Assembly (NCBI GenBank): GCA_024404395.1 | Contig: JAKSPZ010000091.1 | Coordinates: 1-5,334 of the forward strand | Length of the DNA stretch: 5,334 nt | Direction: 5' to 3' | Origin: Clostridia bacterium | GTDB lineage: Bacteria; Bacillota; Clostridia; Christensenellales; Aristaeellaceae | Shown here: positions 1-5,260 of the stretch, in pieces | Numbering within the stretch: position 1 is the first letter of the stretch | How the letters are laid out: every line of letters starts with the position of its first letter | Notes under the pieces: generated by a model | What the model saw: the letters and a program-made list of their open reading frames with translations, nothing else | Databases searched by the model: none | Told to the model about the DNA's origin: nothing | Position numbers and translations under genes: made by a program

Positions 1-1254
1 GAGGTCGGCGTGCTGGAGAACGAAGCCGATGTGTTTTCTCAATGTCGTCTCCGAGTGATTGCGCACATCCTCTCCAAAGACGCTGACGGTGCCCGACGTG
101 GCATCGTAGAAGCGGGGAATGAGCCGCACCACGCTGGATTTGCCCGCGCCCGTGCCGCCGATGATGCCGAAGGTCTGTCCGCGCTTGACGGTGAAGGAGA
201 TGTCCGTCAGGGACTCGGCGCCCGCGTCGCGATAGCGAAGGGAGACGTGATCGAAGCGCACTGCTTCATCAGTATCGTTCCAGATGGCAGGCTTGGCGGG
301 CGACTGCATGTCGGGCTTCATCTCGAGGATGTTCTCGATGCGCTTCCAGCAGGCCGCCGCCTTGTTCAGGGAGACGATCAGGTTGGCCATCTTGATGAGC
401 TCAACCAGGATCTGGGACATATAGTTGTACAGCGCCACCACCATGCCGGGGGTGAGCGCACCCAGAGACACCCGCACCGCACCGGTGTGGATGAGGTAGA
501 CGATGGCGAAATTGATGAGCAGATAGGTCAGCGGATTCATCAGCCCGCTGACACGACCCGCCCGCTTCTGCGCCTCGGTAAGGGTGCGGTTCTTGTCCAC
601 GAAGGCCTTGTAGTCGCTGTCCTCCATGCAGAAAGCGCGCAGCACACGGGCGCCGCCGAGGGTCTCGCGGGTCGCGCCCAGCACCTTGTCCAGCGCCTGA
701 CGGACGGTGCGCATCATGGGGATATTCAGCGCCATCAGTCCGAAGACCACGACGATGAGCAGCGCGATGACGCCGACAAAGATCAGGGCGCAGCGGACAT
801 CGATGGTGAAGGCCATGATCATAGCGCCGAAGACCACGAAGGGCGAGCGCAGCAGCAGGCGCAGCGCAAGATTGACGCCCGTCTGAGTCTGGTTCACGTC
901 TCCCGTCATTCGCGTGATGAGGGTGGACGCGCCGATGGTATCATGATCGGAAAAAGTCAGGGACTGCAGCTTCTGAAACAGCGCGTGGCGGACGCCGCTC
1001 GCAAAGCCCACCGCCGCACGGGCGGAGAAATACTGCGCCGTGATGGAACAAACCAGACCGACCAGCGCCAGCACCAGCAGCAGCCCGCAGCGGGTGAAGA
1101 TGACCGTCCTGTCGTTGTTCGCAAGACCCACGTCGATGATGGACGCCATCACCAGCGGCACCAGCAACTCAAAAGACGCCTCCAGCATCTTGAACAGGGG
1201 CGCCAGTATGCATTCTTTTGTATATCGATTCAGAAAGCGGAGCATGCTTTTCAT
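1..1254 (-). CDS. ABC exporter half-transporter (permease fused to ATPase), 3' end cut by the window edge
   Basis: This encodes the first 418 residues of a fused membrane/ATPase ABC exporter of the MsbA/LmrA/YfiB type (COG1132), which moves lipids, drugs or peptides out across the inner membrane. The membrane domain covers about residues 15-300, with hydrophobic segments near 17-43, 51-75, 131-151, 154-178, 240-260 and 268-290. The ATPase domain then begins, with an A-loop tyrosine at Y341 in VSLRY, Walker A GGTGAGKS at 366-373 (K372) and a Q-loop glutamine at Q414. The signature motif, Walker B and H-loop lie beyond the window. The start was chosen because AAAGGAGG at 1264-1271 sits 9 bases before the ATG; a second ATG at 1245 would be too far away. 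Relatives in Firmicutes often work as heterodimers encoded by two adjacent genes, so a partner may lie past the left edge. The substrate cannot be read from the sequence. The family call is very secure. Confidence 0.95.
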   Translation of the reverse strand, partial: MKSMLRFLNRYTKECILAPLFKMLEASFELLVPLVMASIIDVGLANNDRTVIFTRCGLLLVLALVGLVCSITAQYFSARAAVGFASGVRHALFQKLQSLTFSDHDTIGASTLITRMTGDVNQTQTGVNLALRLLLRSPFVVFGAMIMAFTIDVRCALIFVGVIALLIVVVFGLMALNIPMMRTVRQALDKVLGATRETLGGARVLRAFCMEDSDYKAFVDKNRTLTEAQKRAGRVSGLMNPLTYLLINFAIVYLIHTGAVRVSLGALTPGMVVALYNYMSQILVELIKMANLIVSLNKAAACWKRIENILEMKPDMQSPAKPAIWNDTDEAVRFDHVSLRYRDAGAESLTDISFTVKRGQTFGIIGGTGAGKSSVVRLIPRFYDATSGTVSVFGEDVRNHSETTLRKHIGFVLQHADL

Positions 1255-1280
1255 GAGCTTCGTCCTCCTTTGATTCAAAC

Positions 1281-1309
1281 AGTATAGCCCCCCAAGGTTA
1301 ATAAGTAAG
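1281..1309 (-). promoter_or_regulatory. Probable promoter of the ABC exporter gene
   Basis: On the minus strand there is a TATACT -10 box at 1281-1286. With a 17-base spacer, the -35 position (1304-1309) reads CTTACT, which matches TTGACA at only three of six bases. Transcription would begin near 1274, giving a leader of about 20 bases that contains the strong Shine-Dalgarno site. The -10 is convincing and the -35 is weak. This promoter diverges from the ribU promoter, and about 50 bases separate the two -10/-35 cores. Confidence 0.5.
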
Positions 1310-1335
1310 CCTCAGTGTTTTAACATTTGTGCCCA

Positions 1336-1365
1336 TTGACAAACCACCCGCCCATGATGTATAAC
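1336..1365 (+). promoter_or_regulatory. Sigma-A type promoter for the FMN riboswitch and ribU
   Basis: A perfect TTGACA -35 at 1336-1341 is followed, after 18 bases, by TATAAC at 1360-1365. Transcription should start around 1370-1373, with G1372 a plausible purine start, so the RNA begins essentially at the first stem (P1) of the riboswitch. The boxes are seen directly; the start site is inferred. Confidence 0.75.
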
Positions 1366-1369
1366 AGAG

Positions 1370-1501
1370 TTGTCTTCGGGGCAGGGTGAAATTCCCGACC
1401 GGCGGTGTTGGCGGCGTTCGTCGCCTGAGTCCGCGAGCTCAACTGAGCATGAATCGGTGCAAATCCGATACCGACCGTACAGTCCGGATGAAAGAAGGCA
1501 A
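1370..1501 (+). promoter_or_regulatory. FMN riboswitch aptamer (RFN element)
   Basis: This is an RNA sensor that binds flavin mononucleotide and controls riboflavin synthesis or uptake genes. The conserved RFN blocks are present in order. P1 pairs 1370-1377 with 1494-1501, with one G-U pair. P2 contains GGGCAGGGTGAAATTCCC around 1379-1396. P3 starts with GGCGG at 1401-1405, closes with CCGC at 1431-1434, and carries a 6-bp apical stem at 1410-1425. P5 pairs ATCGG at 1453-1457 with CCGAT at 1465-1469. P6 is GAC/GTC at 1473-1475 and 1482-1484, followed by CCGGATG. This matches the well-known consensus so closely that the class is not in doubt. It lies upstream of a riboflavin-transporter gene and is followed by an intrinsic terminator, so FMN should switch transcription off. 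Confidence 0.96.
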
Positions 1502-1502
1502 A

Positions 1503-1528
1503 CCGACGGGAGTCTGTCTCCCTGTCGG
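1503..1528 (+). other. Linker hairpin between the FMN aptamer and its terminator
   Basis: CCGACGGGAG (1503-1512) pairs with CTCCC and GTCGG (1518-1522 and 1524-1528) around the loop TCTGT, with a single bulged T at 1523. This gives a 10-bp, GC-rich stem that begins one base after P1. It has no T-run behind it, so it is not a terminator itself. It may insulate the aptamer from the terminator, stack on P1, or take part in the switch; the role is inferred. Confidence 0.6.
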
Positions 1529-1544
1529 CGGCATGTATTTGTCA

Positions 1545-1577
1545 CGCGCCCCGAGCTTGCCTCCGGGGCGCGTTTTT
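1545..1577 (+). terminator. Intrinsic terminator (attenuator) of the FMN riboswitch
   Basis: CGCGCCCCG (1545-1553) pairs perfectly with CGGGGCGCG (1564-1572) across a 10-base loop, and TTTTT follows at 1573-1577. It stands between the aptamer and the ribU start, the expected place for an FMN-controlled attenuator. Bases 1548-1554 of its 5' arm (GCCCCGA) are fully complementary to 1376-1382 (TCGGGGC) in P1 and the aptamer core. A competing antitermination pairing is therefore possible when FMN is absent. Confidence 0.88.
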
Positions 1578-1610
1578 CGTCCCGGGGAGCTCAAAACGGA
1601 GGTCATCCCC

Positions 1611-2306
1611 ATGAACAAACAGCGTTTCTCCACCCGTCAGCTCACCCTTTGCGCCATGCTCTGCGCCATCGCCTACGTCGTCATGCTGGTCGGCCGCGTG
1701 TCCCTCATGGCCGCCGCGCCCTTCCTGAAGTACGATCCCAAGGACGTCATCATCGCCATCGGCGGCTTCCTGATGGGTCCCTTCCCCGCTCTCCTCATCA
1801 CTCTGGTCGTCTCCTTCCTGGAGATGCTGACCGCCAGTTCCACCGGCTGGTGGGGCTTCCTGATGAATGTCCTCTCCACCGCCGCTTTCGTGGTCCCTGC
1901 CGCCGTTATCTACAGCCACAAGCAGTCCCTCAAGCGCGCGGGTCTCGGTCTCGCCGTGGGCGTCGTCGCCATGACCGTCCTGATGGTCGCCTGGAACTAC
2001 ATCGTCACCCCCATCTACATGGGCTATCCGAGAGCTGCCGTGGCCGCCATGCTGCCCACCGTCTTCTTCCCCTTCAACCTCATCAAGGGCGTGCTCAATG
2101 CCGCCATCACCCTGCTGCTCTACAAGCCTTGTGCCAACGCCCTGCGCCGCACCAACCTGCTGCCCAAGAGCAACAGCACCGCCAAGCGCCGCTTCAACCC
2201 CACCGCCACCGTCATCGCCGCAGTGCTGGTCATCACCGTTGCGCTGGTCATCGTCTGCTTCCCCGGCACCTTCAAGGTCGTCGTTTCCATCTTCTCTCAC
2301 TCTTGA
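1611..2306 (+). CDS. ribU: Riboflavin ECF transporter S component RibU
   Basis: RibU is the substrate-binding membrane subunit of an energy-coupling-factor importer. It captures riboflavin and works with the shared EcfA/EcfA'/EcfT module, which is not encoded in this window. The 231-residue product is very hydrophobic. It carries an AxxxA motif (A15-A19) in the first membrane segment, the type used by S components to dock on EcfT. It also has the RibU-like run FLKYDPKDVIIAIGGF near 38-53, GWWGFLMN near 79-86, WNYIVTPIY near 128-136 and PFNLIKG near 154-160. The start at 1611 has GGAGGT at 1598-1603, 7 bases upstream; the reading frame opens earlier, but through the riboswitch and terminator. 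The FMN riboswitch ahead of it supports riboflavin as the ligand. The C-terminus (about 172-231) adds a basic linker and one more hydrophobic segment beyond the usual six-helix core. Confidence 0.94.
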   Translation: MNKQRFSTRQLTLCAMLCAIAYVVMLVGRVSLMAAAPFLKYDPKDVIIAIGGFLMGPFPALLITLVVSFLEMLTASSTGWWGFLMNVLSTAAFVVPAAVIYSHKQSLKRAGLGLAVGVVAMTVLMVAWNYIVTPIYMGYPRAAVAAMLPTVFFPFNLIKGVLNAAITLLLYKPCANALRRTNLLPKSNSTAKRRFNPTATVIAAVLVITVALVIVCFPGTFKVVVSIFSHS

Positions 2307-2331
2307 AATCCTAAGTAAATTGGTGTATGAT
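2303..2331 (+). promoter_or_regulatory. Probable promoter of galM
   Basis: TTGAAA (2303-2308) and TATGAT (2326-2331) are separated by an ideal 17 bases. The -35 box overlaps the ribU stop codon (TGA, 2304-2306), so the promoter sits in the 59-base gap between ribU and galM. Transcription would start near 2338. This suggests galM can be expressed independently of the FMN switch, although read-through from ribU remains possible because no terminator lies between the two genes. Confidence 0.65.
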
Positions 2332-2365
2332 ATCCTCAGGAAATAACCGAAAGGAATGAACTCCA

Positions 2366-3430
2366 ATGAGCATCACCAAGACTGCATTCGGACAGACCCC
2401 CTGCGGCTGCCCCGTTTCTCTTTACACCATGACCAACGCCTCCGGCGCTTCCGTCTCCATCGCCGATTTCGGCGGCACCATCGTCAACATCATGATGCCC
2501 GACAAGGACGGCAAGCTGGCCAACGTCATCTGCGGCTTCGACTCCATCGAGAAGTACTTCCCCCGCAGCGGTTATCTGGGCGCCCTCATCGGCCGCGTCG
2601 GCAACCGCATCTGCAACGGCGAGTTCGAGCTGAACGGCGTTAAGTACACGCTGGCCAAGAACGAGCGCGGTCTGAACCACCTGCACGGCGGCACCGTCGG
2701 CTTCGACCAGAAGATCTGGGACGTCACCCCCGTCGAGGGCATCTGCTCCGACTCCCTGTACCTGAAGCTCACCAGCGAAGACGGCGAAGAAGGCTATCCC
2801 GGCAAGCTGCAGGTCATGGTCACCTACACCTTCACCGATGACAACGAGCTGGCCATCCGTTACGAAGCGGTCTCCGACAAGGACACCCTCTGCAACCTGA
2901 CCAACCACACCTACTTCAACCTCGCCGGCGAAGGCACCATTCTGGACCACACCATCGAGCTGAACTGCGACACCTTCACCGTTGTCGACAACCATTGCAT
3001 CCCCACCGGTGAGAGCCGCGATGTTACCGGCACGCCCTTCGATCTCCGCACCGCCAAGCGCATCGGCGACGGCATCGCCATGATCGACAGCGACGAGCAG
3101 ATGAAGAACGGCAACGGCTACGACCACAACTTCAACATCAACGATCCCGAAGCCGGTCTGCGCTTCGCCGCCTGCGTCACCGATCCCAAGAGCGGCCGTA
3201 TGATGGAAGTCTTCACCGACATGCCCGCCGTCCAGTTCTATGCCGGCAACAGCCTGAAGAGCGCCAACGTCGGTCACGCCGGCAAGCAGTACGCCGCCCG
3301 CGAAGGCCTGTGCCTCGAGACCCAGTACGCGCCCGACTCCATCAACCATCCCGAGTTCCCCGACAGCGTTCTCTACGCCGGCGAGAAGTACGACTTCACC
3401 ACCGTCTTCTCCTTCGGTGTTGCCGAATAA
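2366..3430 (+). CDS. galM: Aldose 1-epimerase (galactose mutarotase)
   Basis: GalM interconverts the alpha and beta anomers of galactose, glucose and related sugars in the cytoplasm and feeds the Leloir pathway. The 354-residue product has normal family length and forms the expected beta-sandwich fold. Family motifs are seen in order: GRVGNRI (76-82, substrate-binding R81), NHLHGG (104-109, H107), GEEGYPG (140-146), the catalytic-acid region LTNHTYFNL (178-186, H181), YDHNF (252-256, D253), FYAGN (291-295) and LETQYAPDSINHP (317-329, catalytic base E318). No key residue is missing. AAAGGA at 2350-2355 supports the start at 2366; an ATG at 2356 is out of frame and directly touches that site. 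Lysine and leucine codons are nearly all AAG and CTG/CTC, suggesting good expression. No galK, galT or sugar transporter is nearby, so the physiological sugar is not shown. Confidence 0.96.
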   Translation: MSITKTAFGQTPCGCPVSLYTMTNASGASVSIADFGGTIVNIMMPDKDGKLANVICGFDSIEKYFPRSGYLGALIGRVGNRICNGEFELNGVKYTLAKNERGLNHLHGGTVGFDQKIWDVTPVEGICSDSLYLKLTSEDGEEGYPGKLQVMVTYTFTDDNELAIRYEAVSDKDTLCNLTNHTYFNLAGEGTILDHTIELNCDTFTVVDNHCIPTGESRDVTGTPFDLRTAKRIGDGIAMIDSDEQMKNGNGYDHNFNINDPEAGLRFAACVTDPKSGRMMEVFTDMPAVQFYAGNSLKSANVGHAGKQYAAREGLCLETQYAPDSINHPEFPDSVLYAGEKYDFTTVFSFGVAE

Positions 3431-3440
3431 GTCGAGACAT

Positions 3441-3478
3441 GAAAAAGCCCACCGTCTTCGGACGGTGGGCTTTGTTTT
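3441..3478. terminator. Bidirectional intrinsic terminator between galM and the Na/Pi gene
   Basis: AAAGCCCACCGTC (3444-3456) and GACGGTGGGCTTT (3461-3473) form a perfect 13-bp stem closed by a TTCG tetraloop. On the plus strand the stem's own TTT plus G and TTTT (3475-3478) form the T-rich tail that ends galM. On the minus strand the complement of 3442-3446 gives TTTTT, which ends the convergent gene. The galM stop lies 13 bases before the stem and the other gene's stop 7 bases beyond it. Confidence 0.93.
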
Positions 3479-3480
3479 AT

Positions 3481-5103
3481 CTATTTGACTGTGTGGGCGA
3501 TGTAGGTGATATGGTCGCCCATACGTTCCAGATTGGAGACGAGGTTGAAGTAGATGGAACTGCTCTCGGGGCGGCAGAGACCCGCGTTCATGCGCTCGAC
3601 GTGCTCGTCCAGCAGCTTCTTGCGATAGTCGTCGATCTGCGCCTCGGTAGCATCGATGGTCGCCAGCAGTGCGCCGTCGTCCGTGCGGATGAGTGCCTTG
3701 GTCAGCTCGAACACCGCGTGGACCTTGCCCGTCATCTCTTCGATATCCGTCGTCGCCTCGTCGGTGAAGGTGATCTCATCCTCGATGGCGCGCTGCGTGT
3801 ACTTGACGAAGTTGTCGGCGATCTCCGCGATACGCATGATGTCGCCGATGTTCTCGTGGATGGCGGCGATGCGCTTCTCGGACTTCTCATCGGCGATGTT
3901 GGTGGACGCCTTGACCATGTACGCCAGCATGCGGTTGCTCATCTCGGTGGTCTCTTCGATCTGTCCCGCCACCTTGCGTGCCTTCTCCTTGTCACGACCC
4001 GTGAAGGCGCGGTACGCCGTATCGAAAGCGTTCATCGCGCTGTCCATGAGCAGGATCATCTCCTGCTTCAGGGAGGACACCGCCAGCGCGGGCGTGATGA
4101 TCATGCGCTCGTCCAGATAGGTGAAGTCGACCTCCGTCTTCTTCTCGCGGACGATCTTGTGGGACAGTCGAACCAACCCCTCGGAGAACGGCAGGAAGGC
4201 GACGGTGCAGGTGAGATTGAAGAAGGTGTGGAACATGGCGATCTGCATGGCGGGCGCGGGGAACCACCTGGCGAAGGTGAGCTCCATAAAGCGCGGGACG
4301 CAGATCAGCAGCACGAGGAAGATCACCGAGCCGAACACATTGAACAGCAGATGGATGCAGCTGGTGCGCTTGGCGTTCAGTCCCGAAGACAGCGCGGACA
4401 TGAGCGCCGTCACGCAGGAACCGATATTGGTGCCCAGGATGATGTACAGCATCTCGTTGCCGCCCGTACCGATCCTCAGCCCCGCCACAGACATGGCGAT
4501 GACTACGGAGGTGATGGCGGATGAGGACTGCACCAGTGCCGTCAGCACGATACCGATGAAGAACAGCAGGAAGGGGCTGGTGATGTTGGCAAACATCATC
4601 TGTATGGCATCATGGTTGATCTTCATGGAATCCGACATGACGGACAGACCGATGAAGATCAGACCCAGACCCGACATGATGTAGCCGATCTGGCGGGTGC
4701 GGTCCCGCTTGCAGATCATGGCCGTCATGATGCCGATGCCCGCCAGCGCCTGTACGTAGGTGGTGATCGGGAAGGTGGACAGTGCGGCGATCTGGGCGGT
4801 GATGGTGGTACCGATGTTGGCACCCATGATCATGGCCGCCGCCTGAGACAGGGATATGATGCCGATGTTGACGAAACCGACGATCAGCACCGTGGTCACG
4901 CCCGAGCTCTGGATGAGGGCGGTGGCACCCATACCGATGGCGACGTTCGCCAGCTTGTTGCCCGCGGTCTTGCCGAAGATCGCCTTGATCTTGTGCGTCG
5001 CCAGCTGTTCGATGTTTTCCGTCAGGAGATGGACGCCGACCAGGAACACGCCTGTGCCCGCGATCAGCTTGACAAGGAACATCATAAGGTCTTGTGCAGA
5101 CAT
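3481..5103 (-). CDS. Na/Pi cotransporter family protein with C-terminal PhoU-like domain
   Basis: This inner-membrane protein belongs to the NptA/PNaS family (SLC34-like), which couples Na+ entry to phosphate movement. Counting from the chosen start it has 540 residues. Two inverted membrane repeats each carry the family QSS signature, QSSG at 65-68 and QSSSA at 192-196. Each is followed by a GANIGTT (94-100) or GTNIGS (224-229) motif. Membrane segments run to about residue 306. A mainly helical PhoU-like domain follows from about 339, with IMRIAEIADNF near 422-432 and NLERMGDH at 524-531 as its two PhoU signatures. The ATG at 5103 was preferred because AAGGAAG lies 8 bases upstream of it. 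An in-frame ATG at 5121 would add six residues but has no ribosome site and lies only about 10 bases from the predicted transcript start. No pst, phoB or phoR gene is in view. Transport of phosphate is a family inference. Confidence 0.92.
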   Translation of the reverse strand: MSAQDLMMFLVKLIAGTGVFLVGVHLLTENIEQLATHKIKAIFGKTAGNKLANVAIGMGATALIQSSGVTTVLIVGFVNIGIISLSQAAAMIMGANIGTTITAQIAALSTFPITTYVQALAGIGIMTAMICKRDRTRQIGYIMSGLGLIFIGLSVMSDSMKINHDAIQMMFANITSPFLLFFIGIVLTALVQSSSAITSVVIAMSVAGLRIGTGGNEMLYIILGTNIGSCVTALMSALSSGLNAKRTSCIHLLFNVFGSVIFLVLLICVPRFMELTFARWFPAPAMQIAMFHTFFNLTCTVAFLPFSEGLVRLSHKIVREKKTEVDFTYLDERMIITPALAVSSLKQEMILLMDSAMNAFDTAYRAFTGRDKEKARKVAGQIEETTEMSNRMLAYMVKASTNIADEKSEKRIAAIHENIGDIMRIAEIADNFVKYTQRAIEDEITFTDEATTDIEEMTGKVHAVFELTKALIRTDDGALLATIDATEAQIDDYRKKLLDEHVERMNAGLCRPESSSIYFNLVSNLERMGDHITYIAHTVK

Positions 5104-5137
5104 ACCGATAACTTCCTTCATAGAATTCTACCGTATC

Positions 5138-5146
5138 AGTATACCA
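5138..5146 (-). promoter_or_regulatory. Extended -10 promoter of the Na/Pi cotransporter gene
   Basis: The minus strand reads TGGTATACT, which is a TG-N extended -10 followed by TATACT. The -35 position (about 5161-5166) reads GCGCAG and does not resemble TTGACA. Transcription should start near 5131, leaving a leader of about 27 bases to the ATG at 5103. A palindrome (5164-5179) covers the -35 region, so the promoter may need an activator or be blocked by a repressor. Confidence 0.6.
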
Positions 5147-5163
5147 CAGCGACGCCGCTCCTG

Positions 5164-5179
5164 CGCGAAAATTTTCGCG
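5164..5179. repeat. Perfect 16-base palindrome, possible operator of the Na/Pi gene
   Basis: CGCGAAAATTTTCGCG reads the same on both strands over all 16 bases. Its centre lies about 41 bases upstream of the predicted start of the Na/Pi transcript. No T-run follows it and no gene crosses it, so it is more likely a protein-binding site than a terminator. The regulator is unknown. Confidence 0.6.
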
Positions 5180-5193
5180 AAACGTTCGTTAAT

Positions 5194-5206
5194 TTGTGCA
5201 TCACAA
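5194..5206. repeat. Short inverted repeat TTGTG-N3-CACAA
   Basis: A 5-bp inverted repeat with a 3-base centre lies between the tRNA terminator and the palindrome, about 63-75 bases upstream of the predicted Na/Pi transcript start. It could be a second regulatory half-site cluster, but an arm of five bases can arise by chance. It does not fit the longer Rex or CRP consensus spacing. Confidence 0.3.
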
Positions 5207-5223
5207 CATGAGCTCAGCAAGAC

Positions 5224-5257
5224 AAAAAAAGAGCAGCACGCAATTGCGTACTACCCT
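5224..5257 (-). terminator. Intrinsic terminator of tRNA-Cys
   Basis: On the minus strand AGGGTAGTACGC (5257-5246) pairs with GCGTGCTGCTCT (5241-5230) around the loop AATT, allowing three G-U pairs, to form a 12-bp stem. A run of T follows at 5229-5224. It begins three bases after the encoded CCA of the tRNA and separates it from the downstream Na/Pi gene. Confidence 0.85.
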
Positions 5258-5260
5258 AAT

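Noticed and set aside
10..1287. Open frame of 425 codons on the plus strand over the ABC exporter
   Set aside because: It is a shadow of the exporter gene. Its protein is rich in His, Arg, Asp and Gly with no domain, while the minus strand gives a textbook ABC exporter with Walker A and a strong ribosome site.
1435..1594. GAGCTCAA present at both 1435-1442 and 1587-1594
   Set aside because: An eight-base repeat in a 200-base GC-rich leader can occur by chance, and the first copy lies within the riboswitch.
1386..1610. Upstream in-frame extension of ribU starting at the ATG at 1386
   Set aside because: It would translate the FMN aptamer and terminator. The ATG at 1611 has a strong Shine-Dalgarno site and gives the normal RibU N-terminus.
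1542..2366. Open frame of 274 codons antisense to ribU
   Set aside because: It is highly acidic and repetitive (Gly, Asp, Glu, His), mirrors the hydrophobic ribU codons and has no ribosome site.
2336..3349. Open frame of 337 codons antisense to galM
   Set aside because: The product is Gly/Val/Asp/Ala-rich with no recognisable motif, while galM on the other strand has all the catalytic residues.
3310..4524. Open frame of 404 codons on the plus strand spanning the galM end, the terminator and the Na/Pi gene
   Set aside because: It crosses a 13-bp intrinsic terminator and lies antisense to a well-supported membrane transporter. Its composition is low-complexity and charged, as expected from GC-biased codons read backwards.
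5178..5190. CGAAACGTTCG resembling a Gram-positive LexA (SOS) box
   Set aside because: The SOS box needs CGAAC and GTTCG separated by four bases. Here the arms overlap with a different spacing, so the match is only superficial.
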